A DNA stretch of 64,000 nucleotides from Fabrea salina (taxonomy: Eukaryota; Ciliophora; Heterotrichea; Heterotrichida; Fabreidae). How positions within the stretch are numbered: position 1 is the first letter of the stretch; every line of letters starts with the position of its first letter. Where the stretch lies: NCBI GenBank assembly GCA_022984795.1, contig JALIHJ010000010.1, forward strand, positions 1 to 64,000. Reading direction: 5' to 3'. Both the position numbers and the translations under genes were made by a program. Below are positions 1 to 10,270 of this stretch, piece by piece. Under the pieces are notes generated by a model that was not told where the DNA came from, made no database searches, and worked only from the letters and a program-made list of their open reading frames with translations.

Positions 1-505
1 AACACCCTAACACCCTAACACCCTAACACTACCTAACACCCTAACACCCTAACACCCTAACACCCTAACACCCTAACACCCTAACACCCTAACACCCTAA
101 CACCCTAACACCCTAACACCTAACACCCTAACACCCTAACACCCTAACACCCTAACACCCTAACACCCTAACACCCTAACACCCTAACACCCTAACACCC
201 TAACACCCTAACACCCTAACACCCTAACACCCTAACACACCCTAACACCCTAACACCCCTAACACCCTAACACCCTAACACCCTAACACCCTAACACCCT
301 AACACCCTAACACCCTAACACCCTAACACCCTAACACCCTAACACCCTAACACCCTAACACCCTAACACCCTAACACCCTAACACCCTAACACCCTAACA
401 CCCTAACACCCTAACACCCTAACACCCTAACACCCTAACACCCTAACACCCTAACACCCTAACACCCTAACACCCTAACACCCTAACACCCTAACACCCT
501 AACAC
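1..505. repeat. Telomere, CCCTAACA repeats
   Basis: About sixty tandem copies of the octamer CCCTAACA, C-strand reading inward from the left end, as expected at a chromosome terminus (G-strand TGTTAGGG). A few degenerate units interrupt the array: a changed unit near 25-37, a shortened unit near 117-124, and expanded units near 233-240 and 254-259. The array decays into A-rich sequence at about 505-520. This octamer is the telomere repeat I recall for the heterotrichs Stentor and Blepharisma. Whether the odd units are real or read errors cannot be told here. Confidence 0.97.
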
Positions 506-532
506 AACCTAAAAAAAAACATTGAACACTAA

Positions 533-1129
533 CAACAAAACCTAAACGAATACAAAAGAAATGTAAAATCAAAAATAAGGAAGTACGAATATCAAGCCAA
601 CAGAACCAAATGCGCTCACAAAGTAACATGTGCAGACTTCCTCAACGTCACCGAAGCAACAACAGAGCAAGAAGTACAGATGAAAGCCTACATCAAACAC
701 AACAGCAACAGGAGAAACTCAATAGCAACAATACATGGATGGAGAGCGGGTTATAACGATACAGCGTATATTCAACATCTAAGACACCAACAAAACAACA
801 ACACATGCCAAACATGCGGAGAAATAGAGACAGTAAGGCATATAACAAACATATGCCCAGCCTACCAATACGAAAGGCAAATCCTAATCGAAGAACTAAT
901 AGCACACGAAGTTGACGAGAACATAGACCTATACGACATCGTCCTCTGCAGCAAAAAATTCGAAGAACATGCTAAATGGCCAAACCAAAAAGCACAACAA
1001 ATAGACGGAGCCGTCAAAAACTTTGTTGACTGGGTTTACAGAAGAAGAAACTGTAACAAACTCAAAAGGCCCGCAACAAAGTCAACGCTCCCTGTATTCT
1101 TAAAAAGGCCTAAGAGCTTGATAACATAA
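533..1129 (+). mobile_element. Non-LTR retrotransposon (LINE-like) C-terminal remnant
   Basis: An open frame without its own start runs from 533 just inside the telomere to 1129; the first ATG is at 680. The protein carries a CX2CX7HX4C knuckle (CQTCGEIETVRHITNIC) preceded by a basic helix-rich stretch with HGWRAG. This is the arrangement of the C-terminal zinc knuckle that follows the reverse transcriptase in many non-LTR retrotransposons. No reverse transcriptase or endonuclease motif is present, so this is a 5'-truncated tail. An A-rich stretch (AATAAAATAAAATAAA) follows the stop at 1130-1146, which could be the remains of its 3' tail. Family assignment rests on the knuckle and layout only; a host zinc-knuckle gene is the alternative. 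Confidence 0.55.
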
Positions 1130-1780
1130 CAAATAAAATAAAATAAACATCAAGCACCCAAGCAAGCATTCATGAAAGAATACTAAATCTCAACTTGATT
1201 AATTCCTTAGGAACTCAGAGTCACTATGCTCTTTAGTGGATTAGAACAGACTCAGATATCTACAGTCTAAAGTGACTACCCTTCTGAACTCTAGGTCTTG
1301 GTTACTCACTGAATTGCTGATTCATTCAGTTAATAACTTCTTCCGGGCAGTTAAATACGAACTTATGCACATTAGATTTGATCTATTAGTTTAAGTGGCT
1401 TAATTTTTGTGTAAATTGATCCTCATTTGTCACTAGAACCACTTCAGGTGTCTTCTGTCACTCAAGTCAAGCACTAAGTTCCTAATGAACCTAACACCAT
1501 GAGTTATCAGGACCAGAATGATGAAATCTCAAAAATCAACACGGATTCTCTTGGAACACAACTTCTTCCACCCCTTTAACTCTTTGCAAGTTAAGGTAGA
1601 GTAGTGCAAATTGGTTGTGGTAGAAGAGCACTTTAGAAAGCTTGCGAGTTACTGATTCTCTTCATAAAGATAGACTTGCTTATGCAATATACTTCAATCG
1701 AAAAGCCTCTACTTAGTTCTGGTTTAGCCCAGAACCTTCTTAGTTTGAAGTTCCTTTAAATAAGTTGATAAGTCAAGAAT
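1130..1780. other. Subtelomeric non-coding stretch
   Basis: AT-rich sequence with stops in all frames and no gene that I recognise. It lies downstream of both the retrotransposon remnant and the minus-strand WD40 gene. One clean hairpin is visible: GTTCTGG (1716-1722) pairs with CCAGAAC (1729-1735) around a 6-nt loop, about 45 nt beyond the WD40 stop. No tRNA, snoRNA boxes or transposon ends were seen. Confidence 0.6.
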
Positions 1781-2827
1781 TTAATGATGAATTAAGTTAA
1801 CTGACCACACACTAAGAGTATGGTCTTTTAGTTCTTGAGTCTGTTTGCCTGTAGAGAGGTCCCAAACTCTCACTGAGTAGTCTCCAGGATAGCCTTCTCC
1901 AGACACCAAGTACTTGTTGTCACTTGATATCTTCACTGAAAGCACTGCTCCAGTGTGGCCTCTGAGCACTTGAGTAGTTTCTCCGGAAGTGAGACTCCAC
2001 ACTCTAATGGTTTTGTCATCACTTCCTGAGACTATAAACTGCTCGTCACTTGAAATAGCCACTGAGAAGACCCAGCCACCATGTCCTTTCAGCACTCTAA
2101 TCAGGTCTGCAGAAGTAAGACTCCACACTCTAACAGTAGAGTCTCTACTTCCAGAGACAATGAATTGGTCACTCTTGGAAATAGCCACCGAATTTACACA
2201 ATCACTATGACCTTCAAGGACTCTAATCACTTCTCCAGTAGTTAGACTCCACAGTCTGAGTGTATTGTCCCAACTACCAGAGACAATGTATTGGTCCTTG
2301 CTAGAAATGGCCACTGACCTAACACCATAAATATGGCCTTTGAGTACCCGAGTGGTTTTTCCAGAAGCCAGACTCCACACTCTAAGTGTTTCGTCTCTAC
2401 TTCCAGACACGACCCACTCGCCATCACTAGAAATGGCCACAGACCATACCCAATCACTATGTCCCTTGAGTACTTGGGTTACTTGTCCAGTAGCTAGATT
2501 CCACACTTGAATGGCGGAATCCTGACTAGCAGACACTATTATCCCTTTCTTCAGAGACACAGCAACTGAATAGACAGCTCCAGTATGACCCTCCAGAGCC
2601 TTAGTCTGTATCAACCCAGGCTTTAGTACTTCTGAGTGGAAACAAGATTCATAGAATTGCTTATTCACTCTTGCAATTCTAATGACCTCTTCAGGACTCA
2701 AGAACTTAAACACCTCGAGAATGGGTCTTAGATTACCTACTCCTCTAAAGGTGAAAAGTTTCTTTGATTCCCTCCAAATTCTGACAGTCTTATCAGTACT
2801 TCCGCTCACAATCAGCCTAGGTTCCAT
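1781..2827 (-). CDS. WD40-repeat protein with F-box-like segment
   Basis: 348 residues, built almost entirely of WD40 repeats: a partial blade at residues 5-28 (GSTDKTVRIWRE), an F-box-like insert at about 32-70 (FKFLSPEEVIRIARVNKQFYE), then about six blades with the signature GH...VAIS...SGS.D.T.RVWSL. WD40 propellers are protein-binding platforms; with an F-box they usually act as substrate receptors of SCF ubiquitin ligases, which is inferred here. The start is ATG with an in-frame TAA directly upstream. The blades are very close in DNA sequence to those of the broken copy at 3373-4777, so the two arose by local duplication. Function beyond scaffolding is unknown. Confidence 0.75.
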   Translation of the reverse strand: MEPRLIVSGSTDKTVRIWRESKKLFTFRGVGNLRPILEVFKFLSPEEVIRIARVNKQFYESCFHSEVLKPGLIQTKALEGHTGAVYSVAVSLKKGIIVSASQDSAIQVWNLATGQVTQVLKGHSDWVWSVAISSDGEWVVSGSRDETLRVWSLASGKTTRVLKGHIYGVRSVAISSKDQYIVSGSWDNTLRLWSLTTGEVIRVLEGHSDCVNSVAISKSDQFIVSGSRDSTVRVWSLTSADLIRVLKGHGGWVFSVAISSDEQFIVSGSDDKTIRVWSLTSGETTQVLRGHTGAVLSVKISSDNKYLVSGEGYPGDYSVRVWDLSTGKQTQELKDHTLSVWSVNLIHH

Positions 2828-3372
2828 TTATCAGTACTTTAAGGGAACTAGAATTCACGAAACTTAAGATTTAACTAATTCTACTCTTGCTTCGGTTACT
2901 CACTAAGAGAATTTCTAGCTATTGTTTATGAGTTCATCAGAATGCTGTTCCTGAAGCAACTATGTAGAGTGCTGATGAACCTTAGGTAGTGAGAACTGGT
3001 CATTAAATATTCTAGGGTTAGATCTAGACATTGGACATACAAGCAATGCTTAAAGGACCTAGAACTTGATTAATTGACTGCTTTAAGAAGTTAGATTCCA
3101 ACTTTCTTTAAAGTAATTCTTAGACACTCAAAGAATCCCGATTAAAAGTGACTTATAAGGGACCAACTCTTGCTATAGTATCCCTTTCTGTCAGTCCTAG
3201 AAACACCCTAAGTATCATCTTCCTGGAGTTTAGACTCATAATTTATTTGCGGATTTCTCTTCTATTTCACTGCAGAATGCAGAACAGTCTTAATACAATT
3301 ATATGAATTTTTGTGGATTGCAACTATTTGACTCATCCAATTGATGACCTCTTCTAAGAATTAAATAGTAAC
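2828..3372. other. Subtelomeric non-coding stretch between WD40 copies
   Basis: About 545 nt of AT-rich sequence between the two minus-strand WD40 loci. No frame of useful length, no RNA gene and no clear similarity to the 1130-1780 spacer were seen. It must contain the promoter of the WD40 gene, but no promoter motif can be picked out. Confidence 0.5.
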
Positions 3373-4777
3373 TTAAACCAATTTAACTGACCAAACCCTG
3401 TGAGTATGGCCTGTTAGTTCTTGAGTCTGTTCACCTGTAGAAAGGTCCCAGACTCTCACTGACTTGTCTGCATTGTTACTTCCAGACACCAGGTACTTGT
3501 CGTCACTTGATATATTGACTGAAAGTACTGCCCCGGTATGTCCTTTCAACACTTGAGTAGTTACTCCAGAAGTGAGACTCCACACCCTAATGGTTTTGTC
3601 CTCACTTCCTGAGACTACAAACTGCTCGTCACTTGAAATAGCAACTGAGTAGACCCTACTGCTATGTCCTTGAAGGACTCTAATCAGGTCTCCAGAAGTA
3701 GGACTCCACACTCTAACAGTGCAATCATCACTTCCAGAGACAATGAATTAGTCAGTCTTGGAAATGGCCATTGAACTAACATGATCACTATGGCCTTGAA
3801 GGACTCTAATCACTTCTCCAGTAGCTAAACTCCGCACTCTGAGTGTAGTGTCATAACTACCAGAGACAATGTATTGGTCCCTGCTAGAAATGGCCTATAA
3901 GTACCTGAGTGGTTAGCCCAGAAGCTAGACTCCACACTCTAAGTGTATTGTCGTAATTCCCCGACACAACCCACTCCCCATCCCTAGAAATGGCCACAGA
4001 GTATACTCCACTACTATGTCCCTTGAGTACTTGGGTTACTTGTCCAGTAGCTAGACTCCACACTCTAATGGTGGAATCCTGACTAGCAGACACTAGTATT
4101 CCTTTCTTCAGAGACACAGCAACTGACCAGACACTCTTAGTATGGCCTTTAAGCACTCTAGCTTGGCCATCTTCCCAAACTCTAATGGTCTTATCAGCGC
4201 CACCTGATACAACCACAGGTTTGAATTTTCTAGCAAGTTCTAGGGTTATTTGGCCCTTGACCTCAAGTTTTTGGTGGAGAGTAGTTATTTGTTGGTTGAG
4301 TAGGTCTTTTTCTTGTTCAAATTTTTCCCTGGCTTCGTCGAGTTGGTTAGTGAAGGCAATGATTGTATCTTCTAATTCCCTTTTTTGATCTTCGTAAGAC
4401 TTCATAATCTGTTTGACAAAGACCAATTTCATGAGTATAGAGTGGGGTTGGATTTCAGTCATTTCTTTTCTTATTTGATCTATCGGAGAAGGGCTGGTAT
4501 CATAGTAGTTTATGGCGGTTTCTCTCAGTCTTTGGAGTTCGCCTAGCTGTCTAGAAGTCAATTCTTCGACATCTGAGATTGCACGGGCACTGAACCAGAG
4601 TACTTCATTTTTCTTGCCGTGAATCATTTCAAGAACCTCGTTTAGTTTATTCTCATAAGTTAAAGAACTAGGAGAGTGACTTTGTTTGGAATGTTCAAGA
4701 AGCACATGCTCGCACAAGAGTATTTTACAGCTGCACCTGTAGAAAAGCTGACAACCTGGGGGACACCTAACTTCCAT
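3373..4777 (-). pseudogene. Broken WD40 gene with zinc-finger/coiled-coil N-terminus
   Basis: The 5' part (3884-4777, 297 codons) encodes a Cys/His-rich B-box-like start (CPPGC, CSCKILLCEH), a coiled coil at about 60-185, then WD40 blades. The frame then fails. Compared with the intact neighbour, about 26 bp are missing between two copies of GGCCAT near 3885-3896, shifting the frame into a TAG. Further on, a conserved Gln codon (DQF in the neighbour) is TAA near 3748-3750. The last blades continue to 3373. No 15-16 nt intron explains either break. It could still make a short 297-residue protein, so 'pseudogene' is the likely but not the only reading. Confidence 0.75.
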
Positions 4778-4970
4778 GATAAATATGAGGTGGAAAGCAA
4801 GCCTACTTTGAAAGGCTCTGCTAGATCATAGTGAATTCAAATACCTTTCAAGACAAACACTAAAAATTATGTATAAGTTAATAAAACTAGCTACTATTGG
4901 CTAGTGAATGGAATTAGCCATAGAGAACTCCGAGGAGGAAGAGCGAATGTCTTCAGAAGTATAATTAGCA

Positions 4971-5729
4971 ATGTCTTACCAAAAAAGGTTATTTTATCGA
5001 GTTTACAGAGAAGTGAGGGAATATTCGCACCCCTACTTAAGAGAGTGCTTTCAAAGTGGAAAAAGACTGCCAAGAGGCACTAGTAATGGCTACTTAGGTA
5101 GAAAAATATCAAACTACGTAGAAAGGAAAATAAGGTATCTGGAGTTCTTGAGTGGCACAAAAACTGCAGATACAAGCGAGTTAGTTAGTATCAAGAGAAC
5201 CGCAAAATGGTTCTCAATGCCACTAGGGACTAAATTGTGCCGTTCATTTCCGGTTCCTTCAAAAGCTTTTCAGGAAAGACGGGAGTTAGTTCACAGGAAT
5301 AAAGAAGCTGAGGAAGGGGCTGAGTTCTTGAAGAGCAGTTGCAAAAAGCGCGTTTTGAAAGAAATTTCTTTAGAATACCCTTCTTTAGAAGCCTTTACAC
5401 AAGAACAACTAGGAGCAACATTCAGAATGCTGGATGAAAGGTTTCCAGAAAAAGGAGACGGTCCGCCTGAAAGGCACACTGAGTTTATGGTAAGGGAGTT
5501 GTGTGGGCACTACGACTTTCTGTTCAAAGAAGACAACTTGGTGAACGGGTCTGGGGAGGAGAAGAGCTGTGCTGCAATTGACAGGGGTTTTTGGAGTTGG
5601 CAGGATTACCTAGACATAAAGAGTTACGTTTTTGGGTTCTACAGGGTGAAGGAGGAGCTTAGTTACCAAGAGTTGTCTAGAGTACTTCCAGGAATGATTT
5701 TGCTTACAGCAGACCGGTTTGAGTACTAA
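4971..5729 (+). CDS. Hypothetical protein, 252 aa
   Basis: Not recognised. The protein is basic in its first half (Arg/Lys/Tyr-rich, residues 1-110) and more acidic after that, with no signal peptide or membrane segment. The ATG follows TTAGCA, and the gene ends 9 nt before the next gene on the same strand. It is the first gene of the densely packed region inside the subtelomere. The spacing gives no functional hint. Confidence 0.7.
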   Translation: MSYQKRLFYRVYREVREYSHPYLRECFQSGKRLPRGTSNGYLGRKISNYVERKIRYLEFLSGTKTADTSELVSIKRTAKWFSMPLGTKLCRSFPVPSKAFQERRELVHRNKEAEEGAEFLKSSCKKRVLKEISLEYPSLEAFTQEQLGATFRMLDERFPEKGDGPPERHTEFMVRELCGHYDFLFKEDNLVNGSGEEKSCAAIDRGFWSWQDYLDIKSYVFGFYRVKEELSYQELSRVLPGMILLTADRFEY

Positions 5730-5738
5730 ATAATAAAG

Positions 5739-6887
5739 ATGTCAGTTGAGATAAGGCCTTATGAAGCATTTCGAGTACAAATTCTACTAAGAGATACACT
5801 AAACAAGTTACAGTTTTTGGGGAACATAATGCAGAGTCTCAAAACCAAAGGAAGGGACGACGTGACTGACATGATGGGGGACGAAATATCTAGGATCATA
5901 GCGAACCAGAAAACCCTAGAGCAGAAGTACTCAGTGTTGGTGAGCGAAAGAGCGAAGCTGACAGGGATAGCGAATAAGCAGAAACAACTTGAGCTGAAAG
6001 AAGAAATAAAAGAAATATCTAACGCATTGCGGGAAAACACCAAGCACCTGTGCCGGGTACTTAAAGACAACCCGAATTTGGAAGACAACCTAGTGAAGAT
6101 TGAAAAGGACAGGCAAATTTTGGTGAACATGCTGAATGACTTGAACGGGGACTTGCAAACACTTAACTTTGCGTCTTTTGCGTACAAAGTGGCAGACGAA
6201 CTCCAGCAACAAGACTTGCTGCAGAAGCAAAAACAACTAGAGAGGGAAACCTCACAGAACGTGAAGCAGTTGCAGGAAGACTACAAAAAGGAACTTGCAG
6301 AGTACCAAAACGAGACCAAAGAAGCGCAGCAAGAAATCCAGCGGAGACGGGACGAACTAGCAGATGCGAAGACTTACCAAAACTTCAAAGTGAAGTACGA
6401 AGAAAAAGAGAAAAACTCGATGTTTGACTGCCAACTGCGGTACTTCCAAGAACGGGAAGAAGTCCAGAAAGCAAGAGTAGAAGAACTGAAGAAGAAAAGA
6501 CAAATCGAACAAACTGTGCACGAACGACTCCAGAAGTTCATGGACTCAAAACTAGAAAGCATTGGAACTGAAGGAGAAGAGTGGAAGAACAAGCACAAAG
6601 AAGACAAAGACCAACTTGAGAAGAAAATCCAAGAAATGAGTGAAAAGAAAGAAAAAGCCAAAGAAAGACTAGAACTACTCATGGAAGAAATCGAACAAGA
6701 AAAAACCAAACAAACCCAAAGAGAACGGGAAGAAAAGGAAAGGGAAGACAAAATCAAAGAAGAACGTGAAGACAACGAAAGGAAAACTAGGGGAGCTGAA
6801 GTGCTTGCAAGGGAGTTCCTGAAGTACAAAGAACTAGTTGCTACTACTAAAAAGGGTAAAAAAGGAGGCAAGAAAAAGAAGAAATAA
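5739..6887 (+). CDS. Coiled-coil protein, possibly axonemal DRC9/IQCG-like
   Basis: 382 residues, nearly all charged coiled coil from about 40 to 350, with a Lys/Gly tail (KKGKKGGKKKKK). The middle segment at about 265-300 has the spacing VHERLQKFM...EEWKNKH..D, which resembles the coiled coil of IQCG/DRC9, a subunit of the nexin-dynein regulatory complex of motile cilia. No IQ motif is visible at the C-terminus, where IQCG proteins often carry one. A Lys-rich tail of the same style ends the TPR protein at 48162-50270. Convergent with the PROPPIN gene, with only 7 nt between stops. Family assignment is tentative; any other ciliary coiled coil is possible. Confidence 0.5.
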   Translation: MSVEIRPYEAFRVQILLRDTLNKLQFLGNIMQSLKTKGRDDVTDMMGDEISRIIANQKTLEQKYSVLVSERAKLTGIANKQKQLELKEEIKEISNALRENTKHLCRVLKDNPNLEDNLVKIEKDRQILVNMLNDLNGDLQTLNFASFAYKVADELQQQDLLQKQKQLERETSQNVKQLQEDYKKELAEYQNETKEAQQEIQRRRDELADAKTYQNFKVKYEEKEKNSMFDCQLRYFQEREEVQKARVEELKKKRQIEQTVHERLQKFMDSKLESIGTEGEEWKNKHKEDKDQLEKKIQEMSEKKEKAKERLELLMEEIEQEKTKQTQREREEKEREDKIKEEREDNERKTRGAEVLAREFLKYKELVATTKKGKKGGKKKKK

Positions 6888-6894
6888 CTTACAG

Positions 6895-8013
6895 TTATTC
6901 AAAAGTGGCCCACTGCCTTTCGCCGTCCACAACAGTTTCGCCCTCAAATTCGAGGAACTGCTTGGTGTCTTCAATCTTTACTTCACTTTCGTTTTCGGTT
7001 ATTCTGCACTTGTATAAGTTTCCATCTAAATGGGCAACGTAAAATTCTGACTCAGAAGTAAAGGCAGCTACAGGGCCCTGGTCTACAGTATAGGGAGAGG
7101 TCCAGGAGATTTCGGGAGGCAAAGACAGTTTCATGACACTGCGGGTGTAGCTGAAGTACTTAGGCAGGTAAGACGTTGCAATCTGAGACAAGGAGCTGGG
7201 GTGGGTTTGTAAGTTCCAAATGTGGATGGTGCTGTGGTCGGACGCAGCCAAAATGAAGTTGCGTTCAGGACTGAAGGCCAAGCAAGATATTTGGGCAGGA
7301 CTTGAGCCCCTCCTGAGTTCGTGCAAAACTTGCAAAGTACTGCAGTCAAAGACTCTTATGATGGTTCCTTGTTCACTTGCACTGGCTCCACAGCTGCCAG
7401 AGTAGTCTACAGTTAAGTAAGATACTGGATTCTCGTGCATAGGTCCTCGGTTGATTTCGCCAGTGTAGAAGTTTTCAAGTCTCAGGTGTCCTGGAGTGGT
7501 GTCAAGGGTTGCAAGGATAAACCTGTCTTTGTGATAACTGATGGCTGCCACGCCCCTATCGTTGTTTGTAGTTGGGATTGAAGCTACTGGTTTGAGGGTA
7601 CTGAGCAAGTAAACATAAGTCTAAGTGGAAGTTACGATTTTTTCAAGCACAACAACTACTTTGTCCCGGCGGATAAGAACATTCTTGACTTCCGAGCGAA
7701 AGCGAATTTCGCCCTTCATATCGGAGTGGAATTCGTCCCAGAAGTAAACAATGTTAGGTGGGTGTCTGGTGTTTGCTGCAGTTCCTACTATGCACAGCAG
7801 TTGGGTCGAAAACATAGGAGCAAGGCAACTAAACCCCCCTGGAAAATTAGACTCGTGTTCTTTGTCTCTTCTCGAAGTTATTTTGGCGTCTTCAACGCGC
7901 ACTGTTCTGAAGCCTTTTGTTGTGCCTACGAAAAGCAGAGTCTACGTGAGGGTTACATTTGTTTGGTTGTAGGTTAATTTTAGAATTCTATTTCCGATAT
8001 CTTCGGTGCTCAT
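6895..8013 (-). CDS. PROPPIN (WIPI/Atg18 family), three exons
   Basis: Exons 8013-7957, 7941-7636 and 7620-6895 join across two 15-nt introns to give 362 residues. The N-terminal blade reads NQTN-TLLFVGTTKGFR across intron 1. The family core follows: NIVYFWDE, SEVKNVLIRRDKVVVVLEK and, after intron 2, TYVYLLSTLK. The phosphoinositide-binding L/F-R-R-G signature is present as LRRGSSPAQISCLAFSPE. These seven-bladed propellers bind PI3P and PI(3,5)P2 on autophagosomal and endosomal membranes. The start was chosen at 8013 because this exon restores the usual first blade; the ATG at 7902 would delete it. It diverges from the cullin gene with 56 nt between start codons. Confidence 0.9.
7621..7635 (-). 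other. 15-nt intron (PROPPIN intron 2)
   Basis: Reads GTAACTTCCACTTAG on the coding strand, phase 0. Its removal joins VVVVLEKI to TYVYLLSTLK, the expected PROPPIN sequence. Unspliced, its own TAG is an in-frame stop. Confidence 0.93.
7942..7956 (-). other. 15-nt intron (PROPPIN intron 1)
   Basis: Reads GTAACCCTCACGTAG on the coding strand, phase 0, and ends in an in-frame TAG. Its removal links the short first exon (MSTEDIGNRILKLTYNQTN) to the rest of blade 1. Confidence 0.92.
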
Positions 8014-8069
8014 ATTATATTACAGTACCTACAAAGTACCTGTTCTTGATTTAAGCTACTAACAAAAAT

Positions 8070-10256
8070 ATGAGTCTTAGAAGGAGGAATGCAGCTGCCA
8101 AAAAGGTGATGGTGATCAAGCCTTTTGAGGACCTGCCTAAGGTCCCTGAAGACTTCAAAGAAAAATCCTGGGACAAACTGCAAAAAGCTGTCAGGTCGAT
8201 TTTTGGATGTTCTAGAATCGAATTTTCTAAAGAAGAACTCTACAAAACAGTGTCTACAATGTGCTTGCAAGACGAGAGAGTCTGGCTTTACGAGCACTTG
8301 AAGCAAATGGTTGATGCCCAAGTTGAATCCTTGGTGAACGAGTTAAATGCCCAAGAGGGCGAAGCTAGTGTTTTGCTGAATGAACTGAACACGCAGTGGA
8401 AAACTTACATTTCCCAAGTGTCCATCATTAGGTCGATATTCATGTACCTCGAAAGGGACTACATGCTCCAGAATGGACTTAAAACTATCACGGACCTGTG
8501 CTACACAGCCTTCAAAAACGCACTGGAAAAAGTTCCTGAAGTCTTGGAACGCTTAGTTAGTTCTGTGCTGCACCTGATAAACCAAGAAAGGTCAGAGGAG
8601 ATGGACCACCGCTTAGCTCTGAAGGATGTAAACAACATCCTGACCACTTTGGGACTTTACTGGAAGTACTTCGAACCTAAGTTTTTAAAGGAAACTCAGG
8701 AGTTCTTTGAAAAGGAAAGCAAGGCCAAAAGTGAAGCAATGAGGGTTCCTGAGTACTTAAGACACGTTGAGAAACGCATGAAGGAAGAGTACAACCGCTT
8801 AACTACTTACCTAGACCCCTCAACTTCTTCACCTGTCATGCAACTCCTGGAGTCCCACTTAATAGCTCAAAGAGTAGAGTTTCTTCTAGAGAAAGGACTC
8901 AAAGACCACTTCGACAACAACCGAATTGAGGACTTCAAACGCATGTATGCTCTTTTCCAGAAGTGCGACCAGTTAGAACCCCTTAAAGTAGAGTTTGCGA
9001 AATTACTCAAAGAAAGAGGCAAAGAAATCGTCAGCAACCAAGAAAACCGGAAGGAAATCATACCTAACCTTCTGCAGTTAAGGACCAAAGTCAACTCTAT
9101 TTCCAGCGAAGCTTTTAAAAGCAATTACGAATTTAAGTTTGCAATCAAAGGAGCCTGGGAAAACTTTATGAACCTCAACAGCAAAATAGCTGAACTTTGT
9201 GCCCAGGACCTAGACAACCACTTGAGGAAGTCAGGTAAGTATAACTTGCGTGACGAAGAATTTGAAAACCACGTGAAGGAAATCATTGAACTCTTCAGGT
9301 ACATTTCAGCCAAGGACATTTTTGAAGCTTTTTACCAAAAAAAACTTGCTAAAAGACTGCTGCTTGAAAAGTCGCGTTCGGACGAAGCTGAGAAGTCCGT
9401 GATAGCTAAACTCAAAGCTGAGTGCGGAAGTACTTTTACAAACAGAATCCACAACATGTATAAGGATATAGAAACTTCCAAGTTGCTGATGGAGTCCTTC
9501 AGGGAAGCACACGAGTCCCAATTGAGTTCTTTGGACATAGACTTTAATGTAGTGACTCTGACAGGGTCAGTTTGGCCTCCACAGCCCAAAAGCACTGTGA
9601 CCTTGCCTTCAAGGCTGCTTTCACTCCAAAGTTTGTACAACCAGTTTTACACCCAAAGCATCAAGAGGAGAGTTTTGTCTTGGCAGGCGTCTATGTCTCA
9701 CTGCGTTTTGAAGGCCAACTTCAAGTCTTCTGTAAAGGACCTTTGTGTGTCTCTGCACCAAGCAGTGATTTTGTTACTTTACAACTCTCAAGACTCAATG
9801 TCCTTCGGAAGCATTTTGAGCAGCATAAACATTTCAGAAGAAATAGCAAAGAGAGAAATACTGCCCCTAACCATGAAAAAACACAGAATCCTCACAAAAA
9901 CAGGGAAGTCAAGTGAAACTTCTCCAGAGGACTTGTTTACTTTGAACCAAAACTTCGCTTCTAAGTTCCGAAGAATTGTCATTAATTCTCTGCAAATTAA
10001 AGAAACCAAACAAGAAACCAATGAAACCATAGAAAAAGTTATTAGTGAAAGGCAGTACATCATAGACGCAGCCATTGTAAGGATCATGAAAACTAGGAAA
10101 AAACTTTCCCACAACGAACTTGTGTCAGAAGTTTTTAGTCAACTCCAGTTCCCCCTCCAGTCTTCAGACGTCAAGAAAAGGATTGAGAACTTAATTGAAA
10201 GAGACTACCTCGAAAGGGACGAAAACAACAGAGCTCTTTACCACTACATTAGTTAA
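8070..10256 (+). CDS. Cullin, CUL4-like ubiquitin ligase scaffold
   Basis: 728 residues, the normal cullin length. The N-terminus KKVMVIKPFEDLPKVPEDF resembles the CUL4 start. Cullin repeats fill about 40-370, the cullin-homology domain with its RBX1-binding core about 380-610 (DIFEAFYQKKLAKRLLL), and the winged-helix B domain the last 65 residues. The neddylation site is clear: IVRIMKTRKKLSHNELV, acceptor Lys at about 674. CUL4 ligases use DDB1 and WD40 receptors and act on chromatin and cell-cycle targets. CUL3 or CUL1 are less likely given the N-terminus. Whether the WD40 genes near the telomere are partners is speculation. The gene has no intron. Confidence 0.93.
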   Translation: MSLRRRNAAAKKVMVIKPFEDLPKVPEDFKEKSWDKLQKAVRSIFGCSRIEFSKEELYKTVSTMCLQDERVWLYEHLKQMVDAQVESLVNELNAQEGEASVLLNELNTQWKTYISQVSIIRSIFMYLERDYMLQNGLKTITDLCYTAFKNALEKVPEVLERLVSSVLHLINQERSEEMDHRLALKDVNNILTTLGLYWKYFEPKFLKETQEFFEKESKAKSEAMRVPEYLRHVEKRMKEEYNRLTTYLDPSTSSPVMQLLESHLIAQRVEFLLEKGLKDHFDNNRIEDFKRMYALFQKCDQLEPLKVEFAKLLKERGKEIVSNQENRKEIIPNLLQLRTKVNSISSEAFKSNYEFKFAIKGAWENFMNLNSKIAELCAQDLDNHLRKSGKYNLRDEEFENHVKEIIELFRYISAKDIFEAFYQKKLAKRLLLEKSRSDEAEKSVIAKLKAECGSTFTNRIHNMYKDIETSKLLMESFREAHESQLSSLDIDFNVVTLTGSVWPPQPKSTVTLPSRLLSLQSLYNQFYTQSIKRRVLSWQASMSHCVLKANFKSSVKDLCVSLHQAVILLLYNSQDSMSFGSILSSINISEEIAKREILPLTMKKHRILTKTGKSSETSPEDLFTLNQNFASKFRRIVINSLQIKETKQETNETIEKVISERQYIIDAAIVRIMKTRKKLSHNELVSEVFSQLQFPLQSSDVKKRIENLIERDYLERDENNRALYHYIS

Positions 10257-10270
10257 TGATTAAGTTGCAA

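Noticed and set aside
3884-3904. A 21-nt GT...AG piece that could be an intron in the broken WD40 copy
   Set aside because: It is longer than every placed intron and its removal leaves the wrong frame.
4886-4919. Two alternative hairpins (ACTAGC/GCTAGT and TGGCTA/TAGCCA) sharing a strand, riboswitch-like
   Set aside because: Stems are only 6 bp in AT-rich spacer DNA, with no conserved aptamer; likely chance.
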